Of a stretch of DNA of 64,000 bases, positions 24,611-34,337 are shown piece after piece. Under the pieces are notes generated by a model, which ran no database searches, had not been told where the DNA came from, and saw only the letters and a program-made list of their open reading frames with translations. The stretch is from Thermovenabulum sp049723235 (GTDB lineage: Bacteria; Bacillota; Thermosediminibacteria; Thermosediminibacterales; Thermosediminibacteraceae): NCBI RefSeq assembly GCF_049723235.1, contig NZ_JBNARB010000008.1, positions 1 through 64,000 of the forward strand, read 5' to 3'. The position numbers and the translations under genes were made by a program. The stretch's first letter is position 1. The number at the start of each line of letters is the position of its first letter.

Positions 24611-27262
24611 TTAAATTATAGTTCCAATTGCAGAAATAGCTATTATGAAAATCCAAACCGAAAAATCTAAGGGAACTGTATGAAAGATACCCTGTAAATT
24701 CGGAACATAAATAGTTAACAAAAACACACCAAAGGAAATTATTACCGAAAATAATAAATAAATATTGGTAAATAGTGATTTAATGGTGATCCCTTTTTCA
24801 TCGTTTCTGCACTCAAAAGCAAATATTAGCTGGGACACTATCAAAGTAGAATAAGCTAAGGTCCTGGAATAAATAAGATCACCCGAAGATAGGTACATTC
24901 CAAAGATATAAGAAATTATCGTGCATATACCTATCTTGATCCCTCTTACAAATATCTTTTTTTCAAGCCCACCGGCAAAAATATCCTCTTTTTTCCTTCT
25001 GGGAAGTTTTTTCATCACATCTTCCACGGGAGGATCAATACCCAGTGCCATTGCCGGAAGTCCGTCGGTTACTAAGTTCATTAAAAGAATCTGGGTTGGA
25101 AATAGGGGAAGAGGTAAACCGAGTATTATTGAAAAAATCATCGTTAAAACTTCCCCCGTATTACATGAAAGCAAATACCTGATAAATTTTTTAATGTTTT
25201 CGTAAATAATTCTTCCTTCTTCCACAGCATTAACAATGCTTCTAAAATTATCATCCGTTAATACCATTGCCGAAGCTTCTTTTGTTACATCCGTTCCGCT
25301 AAGCCCCATGGAAATTCCAATATCCGCTTCTTTTATTGCAGGTGCATCGTTCACCCCATCACCCGTCATTGCTACGACGTGTCCTCTCTTTTTTAGGAGT
25401 TTGACTATTCTTAGTTTATGTTGCGGCGAAACCCGGGCATATATAGCTATGTCCTCAATTATCTCTTCAAGATTTTTATCCGTTATTTTATCCAGTTCCT
25501 CTCCTGTTACTATTCGCCCTCCTTTCTCTAAAAGACCTACTTCCTTCGCAATAGCCCAGGCCGTAGATTTATGATCTCCGGTTATCATTACAGGTTTAAT
25601 TCCTGCAGTAAAACATTTTTCTATTGCTTCCTTTACTTCTCTCCTGGGAGGATCTATCATGCCCATTAAACCTGAAAATATTAAATCCCTTTCCAAATCG
25701 CCCTTTTTTGCCTCATTTAAGCTTACATGTTTATAGGCAAAAGCCAGAACCCTCAGCGCTTCCCCGCCCATTTCTTCGCTGACTTTCATGATTCTTTCTT
25801 TATCTTCAAAAGTTAAAGGAATAACCTTCCCTTCCACATCCATATATCTGCAAAGGTTAACTACAACTTCGGGAGCGCCTTTTGTAAAAAGTAAAAGTTC
25901 TCCTTTTCTTGTTTTCACCATAACCGACATTCTTTTTCGATCCGAATTAAAAGGAATTTCCTTTATTCTCACATATTTTTCGTCGATTTCTTCTTTACTC
26001 ACTCCCCCTTTTAATCCGGCAATGATAAGCGCAGCTTCGGTTGAATCACCATAAACAGTCAGCTCTTTTTTCCGGTAATCCATCAAGTTTAAAAGAAAAT
26101 TGGATGTTTCTTTTTCTTTCAGGTAAGCATTATTGCATGAAACCGCTATTTCAAATAATCTTTTCAGTTCATCACCATTTTTAAAAACACTTCCATCTTT
26201 TCTTACGATTTCTCCTTCCAAACGGTAGCCGGTTCCCGTTACAATATACATCTCATTATTTGCATATATTTTCCTTACGGTCATTTTATTTTCTGTAAGT
26301 GTCCCGGTTTTATCGCTGCAAATTACGGTAGCACAACCTAAGGTTTCTACTGCGGGAAGCCTTCGGATCAACGCATTTTTTTTAGCCATCCTTTGAACAC
26401 CCATGGCTAAGACTATCGTCACTATAGCTGGCAAACCTTCCGGGATTGCAGCTACCGCAAGGCTAACACCAAATAAAAACATATTTGCTATGCTCTCTCC
26501 GCGAAGAATACCTACCAATGAAACAAATACGCATATTAATGAACATATTACTATCAACTTTTCGCCCAGTATTTCAAGTTTCTTTTGTAGAGGGGTTTTT
26601 TTATCTTCAATACTTTCAATTATATGGGCAATCTTACCCATTTCGGTGTTCATGCCCGTTTCCGTAATAAGTATCTTTGCCCTGCCCGATATTACCAAGG
26701 TTCCCATAAAAACCATATCTTTTCTGTGAATTTTTAGTCCTTTATTATTTGTATTTAAGTCAAAAGCACTTTTTTCTACCGGAAAGGATTCCCCTGTAAG
26801 CAGTGATTCATCTACTAAAAAACTTTCACATTCCAATATTTTCCCATCCGCAGGTACCCGATCTCCCGATTCCAGTAAAACCACATCTCCGGGCACCACT
26901 TCCCGGGCGGGAATAATCTTAATTTCACCGTCTCTCAATACCCTGGTGGTGGGTGCTGCAAGTTCTTTCAATTTATCTAAGGACTTTTCGGCTCTATATT
27001 CCTGGATAAAACCCATTATACCGTTAATAAGAATAATTATTAAAATAGCCAGGGAATCGGTTATTTCCCCCAAAATATAGGAGACCAACAGGGACCCGAA
27101 TAGCATATAAGAAATCAGGTTATTGTACTGATTTAAAAAAATAGACACCGGATTTACCTTTTTTTTCTCTATAATTTCATTTTTTCCAAATAATCTTTTT
27201 TTAACCATTACTTCCCTATTTGTAAGACCTTTTTTTATATCTACCGAATAAGAATTTTGCAT
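24611..27262 (-). CDS. Ca2+-translocating P-type ATPase (P2A, SERCA-like)
   Basis: Membrane cation pump, 883 aa. Seen in order: N-terminal cation-ATPase domain, first helix pair near residues 48-85, actuator loop LLTGESFPVEK, helix 4 AAIPEGLPA (calcium site), phosphorylation site SDKTGTLTEN (Asp near 316), nucleotide domain with FTKGAPE, hinge TGDGVNDAPA, helix 6 NLVTDGLPAMALG with the Asn/Asp calcium ligands, and a C-terminal helical bundle. PEGLP plus NLVTDGLPA is characteristic of Ca2+ pumps. Single gene; substrate inferred from these motifs. Confidence 0.9.
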   Translation of the reverse strand: MQNSYSVDIKKGLTNREVMVKKRLFGKNEIIEKKKVNPVSIFLNQYNNLISYMLFGSLLVSYILGEITDSLAILIIILINGIMGFIQEYRAEKSLDKLKELAAPTTRVLRDGEIKIIPAREVVPGDVVLLESGDRVPADGKILECESFLVDESLLTGESFPVEKSAFDLNTNNKGLKIHRKDMVFMGTLVISGRAKILITETGMNTEMGKIAHIIESIEDKKTPLQKKLEILGEKLIVICSLICVFVSLVGILRGESIANMFLFGVSLAVAAIPEGLPAIVTIVLAMGVQRMAKKNALIRRLPAVETLGCATVICSDKTGTLTENKMTVRKIYANNEMYIVTGTGYRLEGEIVRKDGSVFKNGDELKRLFEIAVSCNNAYLKEKETSNFLLNLMDYRKKELTVYGDSTEAALIIAGLKGGVSKEEIDEKYVRIKEIPFNSDRKRMSVMVKTRKGELLLFTKGAPEVVVNLCRYMDVEGKVIPLTFEDKERIMKVSEEMGGEALRVLAFAYKHVSLNEAKKGDLERDLIFSGLMGMIDPPRREVKEAIEKCFTAGIKPVMITGDHKSTAWAIAKEVGLLEKGGRIVTGEELDKITDKNLEEIIEDIAIYARVSPQHKLRIVKLLKKRGHVVAMTGDGVNDAPAIKEADIGISMGLSGTDVTKEASAMVLTDDNFRSIVNAVEEGRIIYENIKKFIRYLLSCNTGEVLTMIFSIILGLPLPLFPTQILLMNLVTDGLPAMALGIDPPVEDVMKKLPRRKKEDIFAGGLEKKIFVRGIKIGICTIISYIFGMYLSSGDLIYSRTLAYSTLIVSQLIFAFECRNDEKGITIKSLFTNIYLLFSVIISFGVFLLTIYVPNLQGIFHTVPLDFSVWIFIIAISAIGTII

Positions 27263-27346
27263 TGTACATACCTCCTATCTACTGCTCCATTAAAACTTTA
27301 TTCCTTAAAAGGTAGTATTATGTCATTTCAAATATAAATTTTGCAC

Positions 27347-27373
27347 AAAAAAAAAGGCCCCTTTTCAGGAGCC
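27347..27373 (-). terminator. terminator of the ilvC-ilvB-ilvE operon
   Basis: Minus-strand GGCTCC and GGGGCC (27368-27373 and 27356-27361) form a 6-bp stem with one G-U pair, followed by nine T's. Confidence 0.82.
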
Positions 27374-27388
27374 AGATATTCGCTCTTT

Positions 27389-28267
27389 TTAATTGTAGAT
27401 AGGGGTACCTTCGTTTTTAATATATTCTTTAAATTCGCTTAATAATTTTTTAGTAATTGGGCCGGGTTTACCGTCCCCTATAGGTCTTCCGTCCAATTTA
27501 ACTACGGGAATCACTTCTGCTGCGGTACCGGTAAGGAAACATTCATCGGCAGAAAAGATTTCAAATCTTGTAAATACCTTTTCTTCTACATTGATTCCCT
27601 GTTTTTTGGCCAGTTCCATAATGACATTTCGTGTTATTCCTACCAGAATTCCAGCGTAAGGTGGAGGAGTAATAAGTTTTCCATCCTTAATTATAAAGAT
27701 ATTATCTCCGGTACACTCTGCTACATAATCTTCAGTGTTCAAAATGAGGGCCTCTAAAGCACCATACATATTTGCCTCAATCTTTGCCAAGATGTTGTTC
27801 AGATAGTTCAGGGATTTTATCTGCGGATTTACTCCCTCCGCAGGATTTCTTCTAACCGCCGCAGTTATTATCTCCAATCCTTCTTCATACATCTTTTCGG
27901 GATAAAGGGTTATTTTATCAGCAATGCAAATTATTGTTGGCTCTTTACATTTTCTGGGGTCAAGTCCTAAGTCTCCTTCCCCTCTCGAAACAACAAGTCT
28001 AATATAAGCATCTTTTAAGTTATTTTTCCTTAATGTCTCTAAGACTACTTCTATCATTTCCTCCTTGGACAAAGGAATATTTAACATTAAAGCATTGGCA
28101 CCATGGTATAGTCTATCTATATGCTCTTTTAATTTAAATACCCTGCCATTATAAGCCCTTATACCTTCAAAAACTCCATCCCCGTACAAAAAGCCGTGAT
28201 CAAAAACCGAGATTTTGGCATCTTCTTTATTATAAAATTTCCCATTGATATAAACCTGTATGCTCAT
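27389..28267 (-). CDS. ilvE: branched-chain amino acid aminotransferase
   Basis: Transfers amino groups between glutamate and branched-chain 2-oxoacids (last step of Ile/Val/Leu synthesis). It is 292 aa of the class IV PLP fold. Motifs are DHGFLYGDGVFEGIRAYNG at the N terminus, the PLP lysine in NPQIKSLNYLNNILA, and FLTGTAAEVIPV near residue 240. The ATG at 28267 has GGAGG 7 bases upstream; the earlier ATG at 28273 abuts that site. It is the last gene of the ilvC-ilvB-ilvE operon. A paralogue of the D-amino-acid type lies at 50637-51488. Confidence 0.92.
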   Translation of the reverse strand: MSIQVYINGKFYNKEDAKISVFDHGFLYGDGVFEGIRAYNGRVFKLKEHIDRLYHGANALMLNIPLSKEEMIEVVLETLRKNNLKDAYIRLVVSRGEGDLGLDPRKCKEPTIICIADKITLYPEKMYEEGLEIITAAVRRNPAEGVNPQIKSLNYLNNILAKIEANMYGALEALILNTEDYVAECTGDNIFIIKDGKLITPPPYAGILVGITRNVIMELAKKQGINVEEKVFTRFEIFSADECFLTGTAAEVIPVVKLDGRPIGDGKPGPITKKLLSEFKEYIKNEGTPIYN

Positions 28268-28303
28268 ATTCATCCTCCTAAAAAATATGTTTATATGCCC
28301 TTT

Positions 28304-29980
28304 TTACACACCGAGCATATTGTAAATGGGCTCACCCGCGGGAACCATAGGCATGACATTTTCTTCTTTATCAATCATAGCTTCTATCACGGTAGGTCTA
28401 CCCGAATCGATCGCCTCTAATATGGCTTTTTCTACTTCATCTTTTTCTTTTATCCTTATAGCATTGCATCCACAACCCAGGGCAATTTTTACATAATCGG
28501 GTTCTTCGGAAAGAATCGAATGGGAATACCTTTTATTGTAAAACAGTTCCTGCCACTGCCTTACCATTCCCAAACTCCCGTTGTTAAATATTACAACTAC
28601 AATAGGAATATTATACCGGGCAGCTGTAATCAGTTCATGGCAGTTCATCTCAAAACTACCGTCACCGGCGATATTAAATACTATTTTGTCAGGTCTTCCT
28701 ATTTTTGCTCCTATAGCAGCCGGTAACCCAAATCCCATGGTTCCAAGTCCACCGGAAGTTATTAAGCTACGGGGTTCCTTGAATTTATAATATTGGGCCG
28801 CCCACATTTGATGTTGGCCTACTTCCGTAGCAATTAGGGCATCTCCCTTTGTAATTTCCCATATTTTTTCAATAATATACTGAGGTTTTAAACCCTCATT
28901 TTTATACTTAAGAGGATATTTACTTTTTAAGACCTCTATTTCCTGGAGCCAATCCTTCAGATATCTTTTGCTCACCCTGTTTAACAATTTTTTCATGACT
29001 TCCTTTAAATCACCTTTAATGGGTAGATCTGCGTTTTTATTCTTGCCCAGTTCAGCTTGATCTATATCGATATGAATTATTTTTGCATTTTTTGCGAATT
29101 CACTGCCTTTCCCAATTACCCTGTCATCAAATCTCGCACCCAGGGCTATTAGTAAATCGCATTTTGAAACAGCGTAATTTGCGTAAGCGGTACCGTGCAT
29201 CCCAAGCATTCCCAGGAAGTGTGGATGTTCATAGGGGAAAGACCCTAATCCCATCAGGGTAACTGCTACCGGAGCGGATATTTTCTCCGACAGCTCCAAT
29301 ACTTCCTTCCATGCCTGGGAAGCAACTACTCCTCCTCCGGCGTAAATTACTGGTCTTTCGGCTTCCTCCATCATACGCACAGCTTTATCGATTTTTTCTT
29401 CTATATCCGACGTGGTCTGATACTTTTTCTGAAAAGAACTGATGAAACCGTTAATTTCCCTATCTACACATCCCGGATCCACTTCGGATGACATCACATC
29501 TTTGGGGAGATCCACCACTACGGGACCAGGCCTCCCTGTTGAAGCTATTATAAAAGCCTCTTTGACCTTTTTAACTATTTTTTCCTTTTCTCTAATAATA
29601 AAGCTGTGCTTGGTAATAGGGAGTGTAACCCCCGTTATATCCACTTCCTGAAAGGAATCCCTTCCCAGAAGGGGTAAAGATACTTGACCGGTAAATGCCA
29701 CCACCGGTACAGAGTCCATATACGCAGTAGCAATACCCGTCACGAGGTTTGTAGCTCCCGGTCCGGATGTGCTCAGGGCTACGCCTACCTTCCCCGTTGC
29801 CCTTGCATAGCCATCGGCGGCGTGGGCAGCCCCTTGTTCATGAACCGTCCTGATATGTTTAATCTTTTTATTTCTGTAAAGTGCATCGTATATGGGAAGG
29901 GCAGACCCTCCCGGAAAACCAAAAATTACTTCTACACCCAGTTCTTCCAGTGTAGAAAGCAATAAATCCGCTCCCGTCAT
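28304..29980 (-). CDS. ilvB: acetolactate synthase, large (catalytic) subunit
   Basis: ThDP-dependent condensation of pyruvate with pyruvate or 2-oxobutyrate. It is 558 aa. Seen: FGFPGGSALPIYDAL, the ThDP-activating Glu in TVHEQGAAHAADGYARATG, GRPGPVVVDLPKDV, and the ThDP motif GDGSFEMNCHELITAARYNIPIVVVIFNN (given as location near residue 440). Anabolic-type length and motifs, not catabolic AlsS. It lies 14 bases after ilvC. No small regulatory subunit (ilvN) is present in the operon or anywhere in the window. Confidence 0.93.
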   Translation of the reverse strand: MTGADLLLSTLEELGVEVIFGFPGGSALPIYDALYRNKKIKHIRTVHEQGAAHAADGYARATGKVGVALSTSGPGATNLVTGIATAYMDSVPVVAFTGQVSLPLLGRDSFQEVDITGVTLPITKHSFIIREKEKIVKKVKEAFIIASTGRPGPVVVDLPKDVMSSEVDPGCVDREINGFISSFQKKYQTTSDIEEKIDKAVRMMEEAERPVIYAGGGVVASQAWKEVLELSEKISAPVAVTLMGLGSFPYEHPHFLGMLGMHGTAYANYAVSKCDLLIALGARFDDRVIGKGSEFAKNAKIIHIDIDQAELGKNKNADLPIKGDLKEVMKKLLNRVSKRYLKDWLQEIEVLKSKYPLKYKNEGLKPQYIIEKIWEITKGDALIATEVGQHQMWAAQYYKFKEPRSLITSGGLGTMGFGLPAAIGAKIGRPDKIVFNIAGDGSFEMNCHELITAARYNIPIVVVIFNNGSLGMVRQWQELFYNKRYSHSILSEEPDYVKIALGCGCNAIRIKEKDEVEKAILEAIDSGRPTVIEAMIDKEENVMPMVPAGEPIYNMLGV

Positions 29981-29994
29981 TATTTCACCTCAAA

Positions 29995-30987
29995 TCATTT
30001 TTTGAGCCAGGGCATCATATTCCTTAAAACTTCACCTACTTTTTCTATGGGATGTTCTGCTTCTTTTTCCAGTACCGTTTTATAAAAAGGCCTTCCAGTT
30101 TTATTTTCCAAAATCCATTTTTTCGCAAATTCGCCGTTTTGTATTTCGTTTAATACCTTTTTCATCTCCTTTCTTACTTCTTCATTTATTATCCTTTTAC
30201 CAACGGTAATATCGCCGTACTTAGCCGTGTCGCTTACGGAGTAACGCATCCATTTTATTCCACCTTCATAGATTAAATCAACGATCAATTTCATTTCATT
30301 CAAGCATTCAAAATAAGCTATTTCCGGCTGATATCCTGCTTCCACAAGGGTTTCAAATCCAGCCTTAATAAGTTCCGTCAAACCTCCGCATAAGACGCAC
30401 TGCTCTCCAAAAAGATCGGTTTCAGTCTCTTCTGCAAAAGTCGTCTCAATAACTCCCGCCCTTGTCGCTCCTATTCCCTTGGCGTAAGCCAGAGCTATTT
30501 CCTTAGCCTTATTTGTATAGTTATTGTGTACTGCTATCAATGCGGGAACACCATTACCCTGTTGATACATCCTTCTTACAATATGGCCGGGCCCTTTTGG
30601 TGCTACCATAAATACATCAACATTTTTGGGTGGTTCTATTTGATAAAAACGTATATTAAACCCATGGGCAAAAGCTAAAGCCTTTCCCTCGGTCAAATGT
30701 AGCTTTATGTATTTTTCGTAAATCTCCGGCTGAGTATGATCAGGAGTAAGAATCATAATGACATCCGCTTTCTTTGCTGCATTTTCAACGGTATCCACCT
30801 GTAAGCCATCCTCTTTTGCTTTTTCCCAGGATTTGCTCCCTTCATATAGCCCAACTACTACCTTTATTCCGCTATCCTTTAGATTCAAAGCGTGGGCATG
30901 CCCCTGACTTCCATAACCTATTACCGCTACTGTTTTTTCCTGCAGTAATTTCAAATCCGCATCATTATCGTAATATACTTTTGCCAT
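29995..30987 (-). CDS. ilvC: ketol-acid reductoisomerase
   Basis: Isomerises and reduces acetolactate or acetohydroxybutyrate with NAD(P)H. It is 330 aa, class I (short) form. The Rossmann motif is VIGYGSQGHAHALNLKDSG (residues about 23-41); the catalytic knotted domain has the metal-binding DLFGEQCVLCGG and ECLNEMKLIVDLIYEGG. First gene of the operon, 16 bases downstream of the T-box T-tract. Ribosome site AAAGGGGG. Confidence 0.95.
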   Translation of the reverse strand: MAKVYYDNDADLKLLQEKTVAVIGYGSQGHAHALNLKDSGIKVVVGLYEGSKSWEKAKEDGLQVDTVENAAKKADVIMILTPDHTQPEIYEKYIKLHLTEGKALAFAHGFNIRFYQIEPPKNVDVFMVAPKGPGHIVRRMYQQGNGVPALIAVHNNYTNKAKEIALAYAKGIGATRAGVIETTFAEETETDLFGEQCVLCGGLTELIKAGFETLVEAGYQPEIAYFECLNEMKLIVDLIYEGGIKWMRYSVSDTAKYGDITVGKRIINEEVRKEMKKVLNEIQNGEFAKKWILENKTGRPFYKTVLEKEAEHPIEKVGEVLRNMMPWLKK

Positions 30988-31002
30988 AAAAATCCCCCTT
31001 TA

Positions 31003-31250
31003 ATTTTTTTTTTCAAAAATAAACTCCCCTCGTCCCGAGAAAGATCTTCCCAGGGACGAGGGGAGTTTTTCCCCGTGGTACCACCCTGATTTACCTTAAA
31101 AGGCCTCATTTATTTAACGCAACAGGCGGCTGGTACTACTCAGGTTCGCACCAGCTGCTCCGGAGCGATAGAAAAACACAGACCCGTACCGGCTTTCACC
31201 TTACCCGGCTCTCTTTGACGGTGTCAACTGTCTTTCTTCTCCTTCACAGC
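31003..31250 (-). promoter_or_regulatory. T-box riboswitch, apparent isoleucine specifier, upstream of ilvCBE
   Basis: On the minus strand the invariant T-box AGGGTGGTACCACGG is at 31073-31087. Upstream are the stem I elements AGAGAGCCGGG and GGTGAAAGCC, then a specifier region reading CTATCGCTCCGGAGC. By comparison with known T-boxes the specifier codon is ATC (31167-31169), isoleucine, which fits the ilv genes. Uncharged tRNA-Ile would stabilise an antiterminator and permit transcription. The 5' boundary is approximate. It fills most of the 412-bp gap between ilvC and pyk. Confidence 0.88.
31010..31067 (-). terminator. T-box attenuator terminator
   Basis: A perfect 15-bp GC-rich stem pairs 31022-31036 with 31053-31067 (AACTCCCCTCGTCCC and its complement), followed on the minus strand by a T-rich run. 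The T-box bulge sequence lies just upstream and can form the competing antiterminator. Confidence 0.9.
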
Positions 31251-31289
31251 ATTTTATAATATTAAATTTTTAAATAAATAATCTACATC

Positions 31290-31320
31290 TTTATAAAAAT
31301 ACCAGCGATTTTATCGCTGG
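31290..31320 (-). terminator. terminator of the dnaE-pfkA-pyk operon
   Basis: Minus-strand CCAGCGAT, a 3-base loop and ATCGCTGG (31302-31320) are followed by TATTTTTAT. It separates pyk from the ilv T-box leader. Confidence 0.78.
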
Positions 31321-31399
31321 ATATTCTTATAGTTTAAGAAGTATTTTACATCCTCATTAAAGATATGTCAAGGGGGTGTTATAAAAAAATTTTGTTAAT

Positions 31400-33148
31400 T
31401 TATTTTACATCCACCCTTCCCCTAAAAATAAGCCCCCTTTGGCTATCTACAGTGATCTCTTCTCCGGTTCTTATCCTTTCCGTTGCACCTTCAGCTCCGA
31501 CAACCACGGGAATACCAAATTCAAGGCCCAGTATTGCCGCATGGGAAGTAAGTCCACCTTCTTGTGTAATAACGGCGCTTGCCCTTTTTATTATCGGAGT
31601 ATAATCCGCATCGGTAGCATCTACAACAAGAATAGCTCCGTCCGGCATTTCCATAGCTTTTTTTAGCGTATCCGCCACAAAAGCAATACCGGTAACAAAT
31701 TTATTTCCTATACCCGTCCCTTTTAAAATTACCTCGCCCACAATATGCACCCTTATCAAATTTGTTGTACCTGTTACATTCACCGGCACACCGGCGGTAA
31801 TAACCACCAGGTCTCCTTTTTTAATTATACCAGAATTTAATGCTCCAGATATAGCCTCTTTAAACATTTCATCGGTAGAAATAACCTCATTTATTTTTAT
31901 TGGATAAACACCCCATACGATTTGAAGAGTTTTCAAAACTTTTTCTTTTGGCGTAACGGCTATAATCGGGGCTTGTGGCCTGAATTTAGCCACCATTCTT
32001 GCAGTGTAACCCGATTTTGTGGACGTAATTATGGCAGCAGCACAGAGGTCTCTCGCGATGGTGTATGTAGCATGGCTGATAGCGTCCGTTACCGTCTTTA
32101 TTATGCGCTGCCTTCCGGATGTCACCTCATCAACTTTTATAGATTCCTCCACTTTTTCAGCTATTTTCGCCATCATTCGAGCAGCTTCTACCGGAAAATC
32201 TCCCGCTGCTGTCTCCCCAGAAAGCATAATTGCATCCGTACCATCTAAAATAGCATTTGCCACATCGGTGGTTTCCGCTCTGGTAGGCCTGGGATTTCTT
32301 ATCATAGAGTCAAGCATTTGAGTCGCGGTAATGACAGGTTTTCCTGCTTTATTGCACTTTTCGATGATCTTCTTTTGAACTATTGGCACTTCTTCTACCG
32401 GGATTTCAACACCTAAGTCACCCCTTGCTACCATTATTGCATCGGCCACTTTTATGATCTCATCAATGTTATTTACTCCTTCCTGGTTTTCAATTTTTGC
32501 AATTATTTGTATATCCTGTCCACCATTTTCCTCCAAGATCTTTCTTATTGCGATCACATCCTGAGCCTTTCTGACAAAGGATGCCGCAATAAAATCCACT
32601 CCCATTTTAATGCCGAAAATAATGTCTTCCTTATCTTTCTCGGTAACGGAAGGCAGGGGTACAATTTTGTCGGGAAGATTGACACCTTTTTTGCTGCCCA
32701 GTTCTCCCTCATTATTAACCGTACAGATAATTTCTTCCCCTTTTATTTCATCCACGAAAAGTTCTATCAAGCCATCGGCTATTAGCACCCTGTCTCCTTT
32801 TGTTAAAATTTCACTTATTTGTTTTAAATCCACGTATACTCCCGTTTCGTCCCCTTCACAGGGATATGTTTTTAAAGTAAATTTCTGTCCTTTTTTCAGG
32901 TAAACCTTACCGTTTTTAAAAGTTCCTATTCTTATTTCGGGCCCTTTAGTATCAAGCATTATTGCAACGTTTGCCCTTAATTCTTTTTCTACTTCCCTTA
33001 TAGCGATTATTCTTTTTTCATGCTCTTCATGGGTACCGTGAGAAAAGTTAAGCCTTGCTACATTCATACCGGCCAGAATTAATTCCCTTAATACATCCTT
33101 TCTTTCGCTGGACGGTCCAATGGTACAGATTATTTTAGTTTTTCTCAT
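31400..33148 (-). CDS. pyk: pyruvate kinase with C-terminal PEP-utilising domain
   Basis: Makes pyruvate and ATP from phosphoenolpyruvate. It is 582 aa, about 110 longer than a plain enzyme. The barrel begins MRKTKIICTIGPSSE; the active site is IAKIENQEGVNNIDEI and the loop MVARGDLGVEIP; then the allosteric C domain. The last about 90 residues are a PEP-utiliser mobile domain with GGLTSHAAILG, the phosphohistidine-type motif, as in Bacillus pyruvate kinases. Last gene of the operon, 14 bases after pfkA. Confidence 0.95.
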   Translation of the reverse strand: MRKTKIICTIGPSSERKDVLRELILAGMNVARLNFSHGTHEEHEKRIIAIREVEKELRANVAIMLDTKGPEIRIGTFKNGKVYLKKGQKFTLKTYPCEGDETGVYVDLKQISEILTKGDRVLIADGLIELFVDEIKGEEIICTVNNEGELGSKKGVNLPDKIVPLPSVTEKDKEDIIFGIKMGVDFIAASFVRKAQDVIAIRKILEENGGQDIQIIAKIENQEGVNNIDEIIKVADAIMVARGDLGVEIPVEEVPIVQKKIIEKCNKAGKPVITATQMLDSMIRNPRPTRAETTDVANAILDGTDAIMLSGETAAGDFPVEAARMMAKIAEKVEESIKVDEVTSGRQRIIKTVTDAISHATYTIARDLCAAAIITSTKSGYTARMVAKFRPQAPIIAVTPKEKVLKTLQIVWGVYPIKINEVISTDEMFKEAISGALNSGIIKKGDLVVITAGVPVNVTGTTNLIRVHIVGEVILKGTGIGNKFVTGIAFVADTLKKAMEMPDGAILVVDATDADYTPIIKRASAVITQEGGLTSHAAILGLEFGIPVVVGAEGATERIRTGEEITVDSQRGLIFRGRVDVK

Positions 33149-33162
33149 TGCCTTCCTCCCCT

Positions 33163-34122
33163 TTAAATCGAAAGAATATTTGCAAGCTCATATAATTCCA
33201 TGTTAAAGGTTTTTTTCTTTTCCTTTATTTTTTCTAAATCGGTAATGACAATTTCTCCCTTGGAATAACCTACCATCTTTGCAGTTTCACCTTTAATTAA
33301 TAGTTCCACAGCCTTGGCTCCCATGCGGCTTGCCATAATCCTGTCAAAAGCCGTTGGTGTTCCTCCCCTTTGCACGTGTCCCAGGACAATAATCCTTGTT
33401 TCAAGACCGGTAATTTCGTGTATTTTTTTCCCCACATCAAAACTATGCCCTGCACCTTCGGCTAAAATAATGATGCTGTGGAGTTTACCCCTTTTATACC
33501 CGTTCATTATTTTTTTACAGACTTCATTTATATCATAGGGAATTTCCGGCACCAAAATATTCTCCGCTCCACTTGCTACTCCTGCATAAAGGGCGATGTT
33601 CCCCGATTCCCTTCCCATTACTTCTACAATAAAGGTTCTTTCATGAGAAGTGGCCGTATCCCTTATTTTGTTCACTGCTTCCACAACGGTGTTTACTGCG
33701 GTATCAAAACCAATTGTGTACTCCGTATAGGGAATATCGTTGTCTATTGTTCCCGGCACGCCAATTGCAGCAATCCCTCTTTTTGAAAGCTCATAAGCTC
33801 CCCTGAAGGAGCCATCTCCACCAATTACGACCAGTCCTTCGATCCCGTAATCATTAAGATTTTTAATAGCTTTAGCAATTCCTTCCTCGGTTTTAAATTC
33901 TTCCGATCGAGCTGTCCTTAAAATGGTTCCCCCCCGGTGAATAATATCCCCCACAGAACCGAGGTCCATTTTGACAAAATCCGCGTTTATCAGTCCCTGA
34001 TAACCTTTTTTTATACCGTAAACTTCTACTCCGTTAAATATAGAATGCCTTACCACCGCCCTTATTGCTGCATTCATTCCGGGAGCATCCCCACCGCTTG
34101 TAAGCACTCCAATTCTTTTCAT
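33163..34122 (-). CDS. pfkA: ATP-dependent 6-phosphofructokinase
   Basis: Commits fructose 6-phosphate to glycolysis. It is 319 aa, standard bacterial length. The ATP loop is LTSGGDAPGMNAAIRAVVR; active-site motifs are IGGDGSFRGA and PGTIDNDIPYTEYTIGFDTA. The Gly in GGDGS (rather than Asp-Asp) indicates use of ATP rather than pyrophosphate. It lies between a small ACT-like/DUF2007-like protein gene and pyk. Confidence 0.95.
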   Translation of the reverse strand: MKRIGVLTSGGDAPGMNAAIRAVVRHSIFNGVEVYGIKKGYQGLINADFVKMDLGSVGDIIHRGGTILRTARSEEFKTEEGIAKAIKNLNDYGIEGLVVIGGDGSFRGAYELSKRGIAAIGVPGTIDNDIPYTEYTIGFDTAVNTVVEAVNKIRDTATSHERTFIVEVMGRESGNIALYAGVASGAENILVPEIPYDINEVCKKIMNGYKRGKLHSIIILAEGAGHSFDVGKKIHEITGLETRIIVLGHVQRGGTPTAFDRIMASRMGAKAVELLIKGETAKMVGYSKGEIVITDLEKIKEKKKTFNMELYELANILSI

Positions 34123-34140
34123 TACTTTCTCCCCTTTAAA

Positions 34141-34335
34141 TTATAAATTTTTCTCCAGAATTATTTTATGAGCTTCCTCAGCTTCGGCTTCAGGTACAAG
34201 AATTTCTATATAACATCCCTTTTTTTTACTTTTTAAAGCTTCCTTGGTTTTAACAAGAAAACCTTCATTTTTCAATATCTCCGCTACTTTATCAGCAGTC
34301 TCCTTGCTGGTAGTCATATAAACAACCGTCCACAT
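34141..34335 (-). CDS. small protein resembling the DUF2007/GlnB-like signal family (64 aa)
   Basis: A compact alpha-beta protein: MWTVVYMTTSKETADKVAEI and LKNEGFLVKTKEAL, then an edge strand CYIEILVPEAEAEEA. The beta-alpha-beta pattern suits the small 'signal transducing' (DUF2007-type) proteins, but I cannot confirm it. It starts 2 bases after dnaE and ends 18 bases before pfkA, so it belongs to the replication-glycolysis operon. Confidence 0.7.
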   Translation of the reverse strand: MWTVVYMTTSKETADKVAEILKNEGFLVKTKEALKSKKKGCYIEILVPEAEAEEAHKIILEKNL

Positions 34336-34337
34336 TT

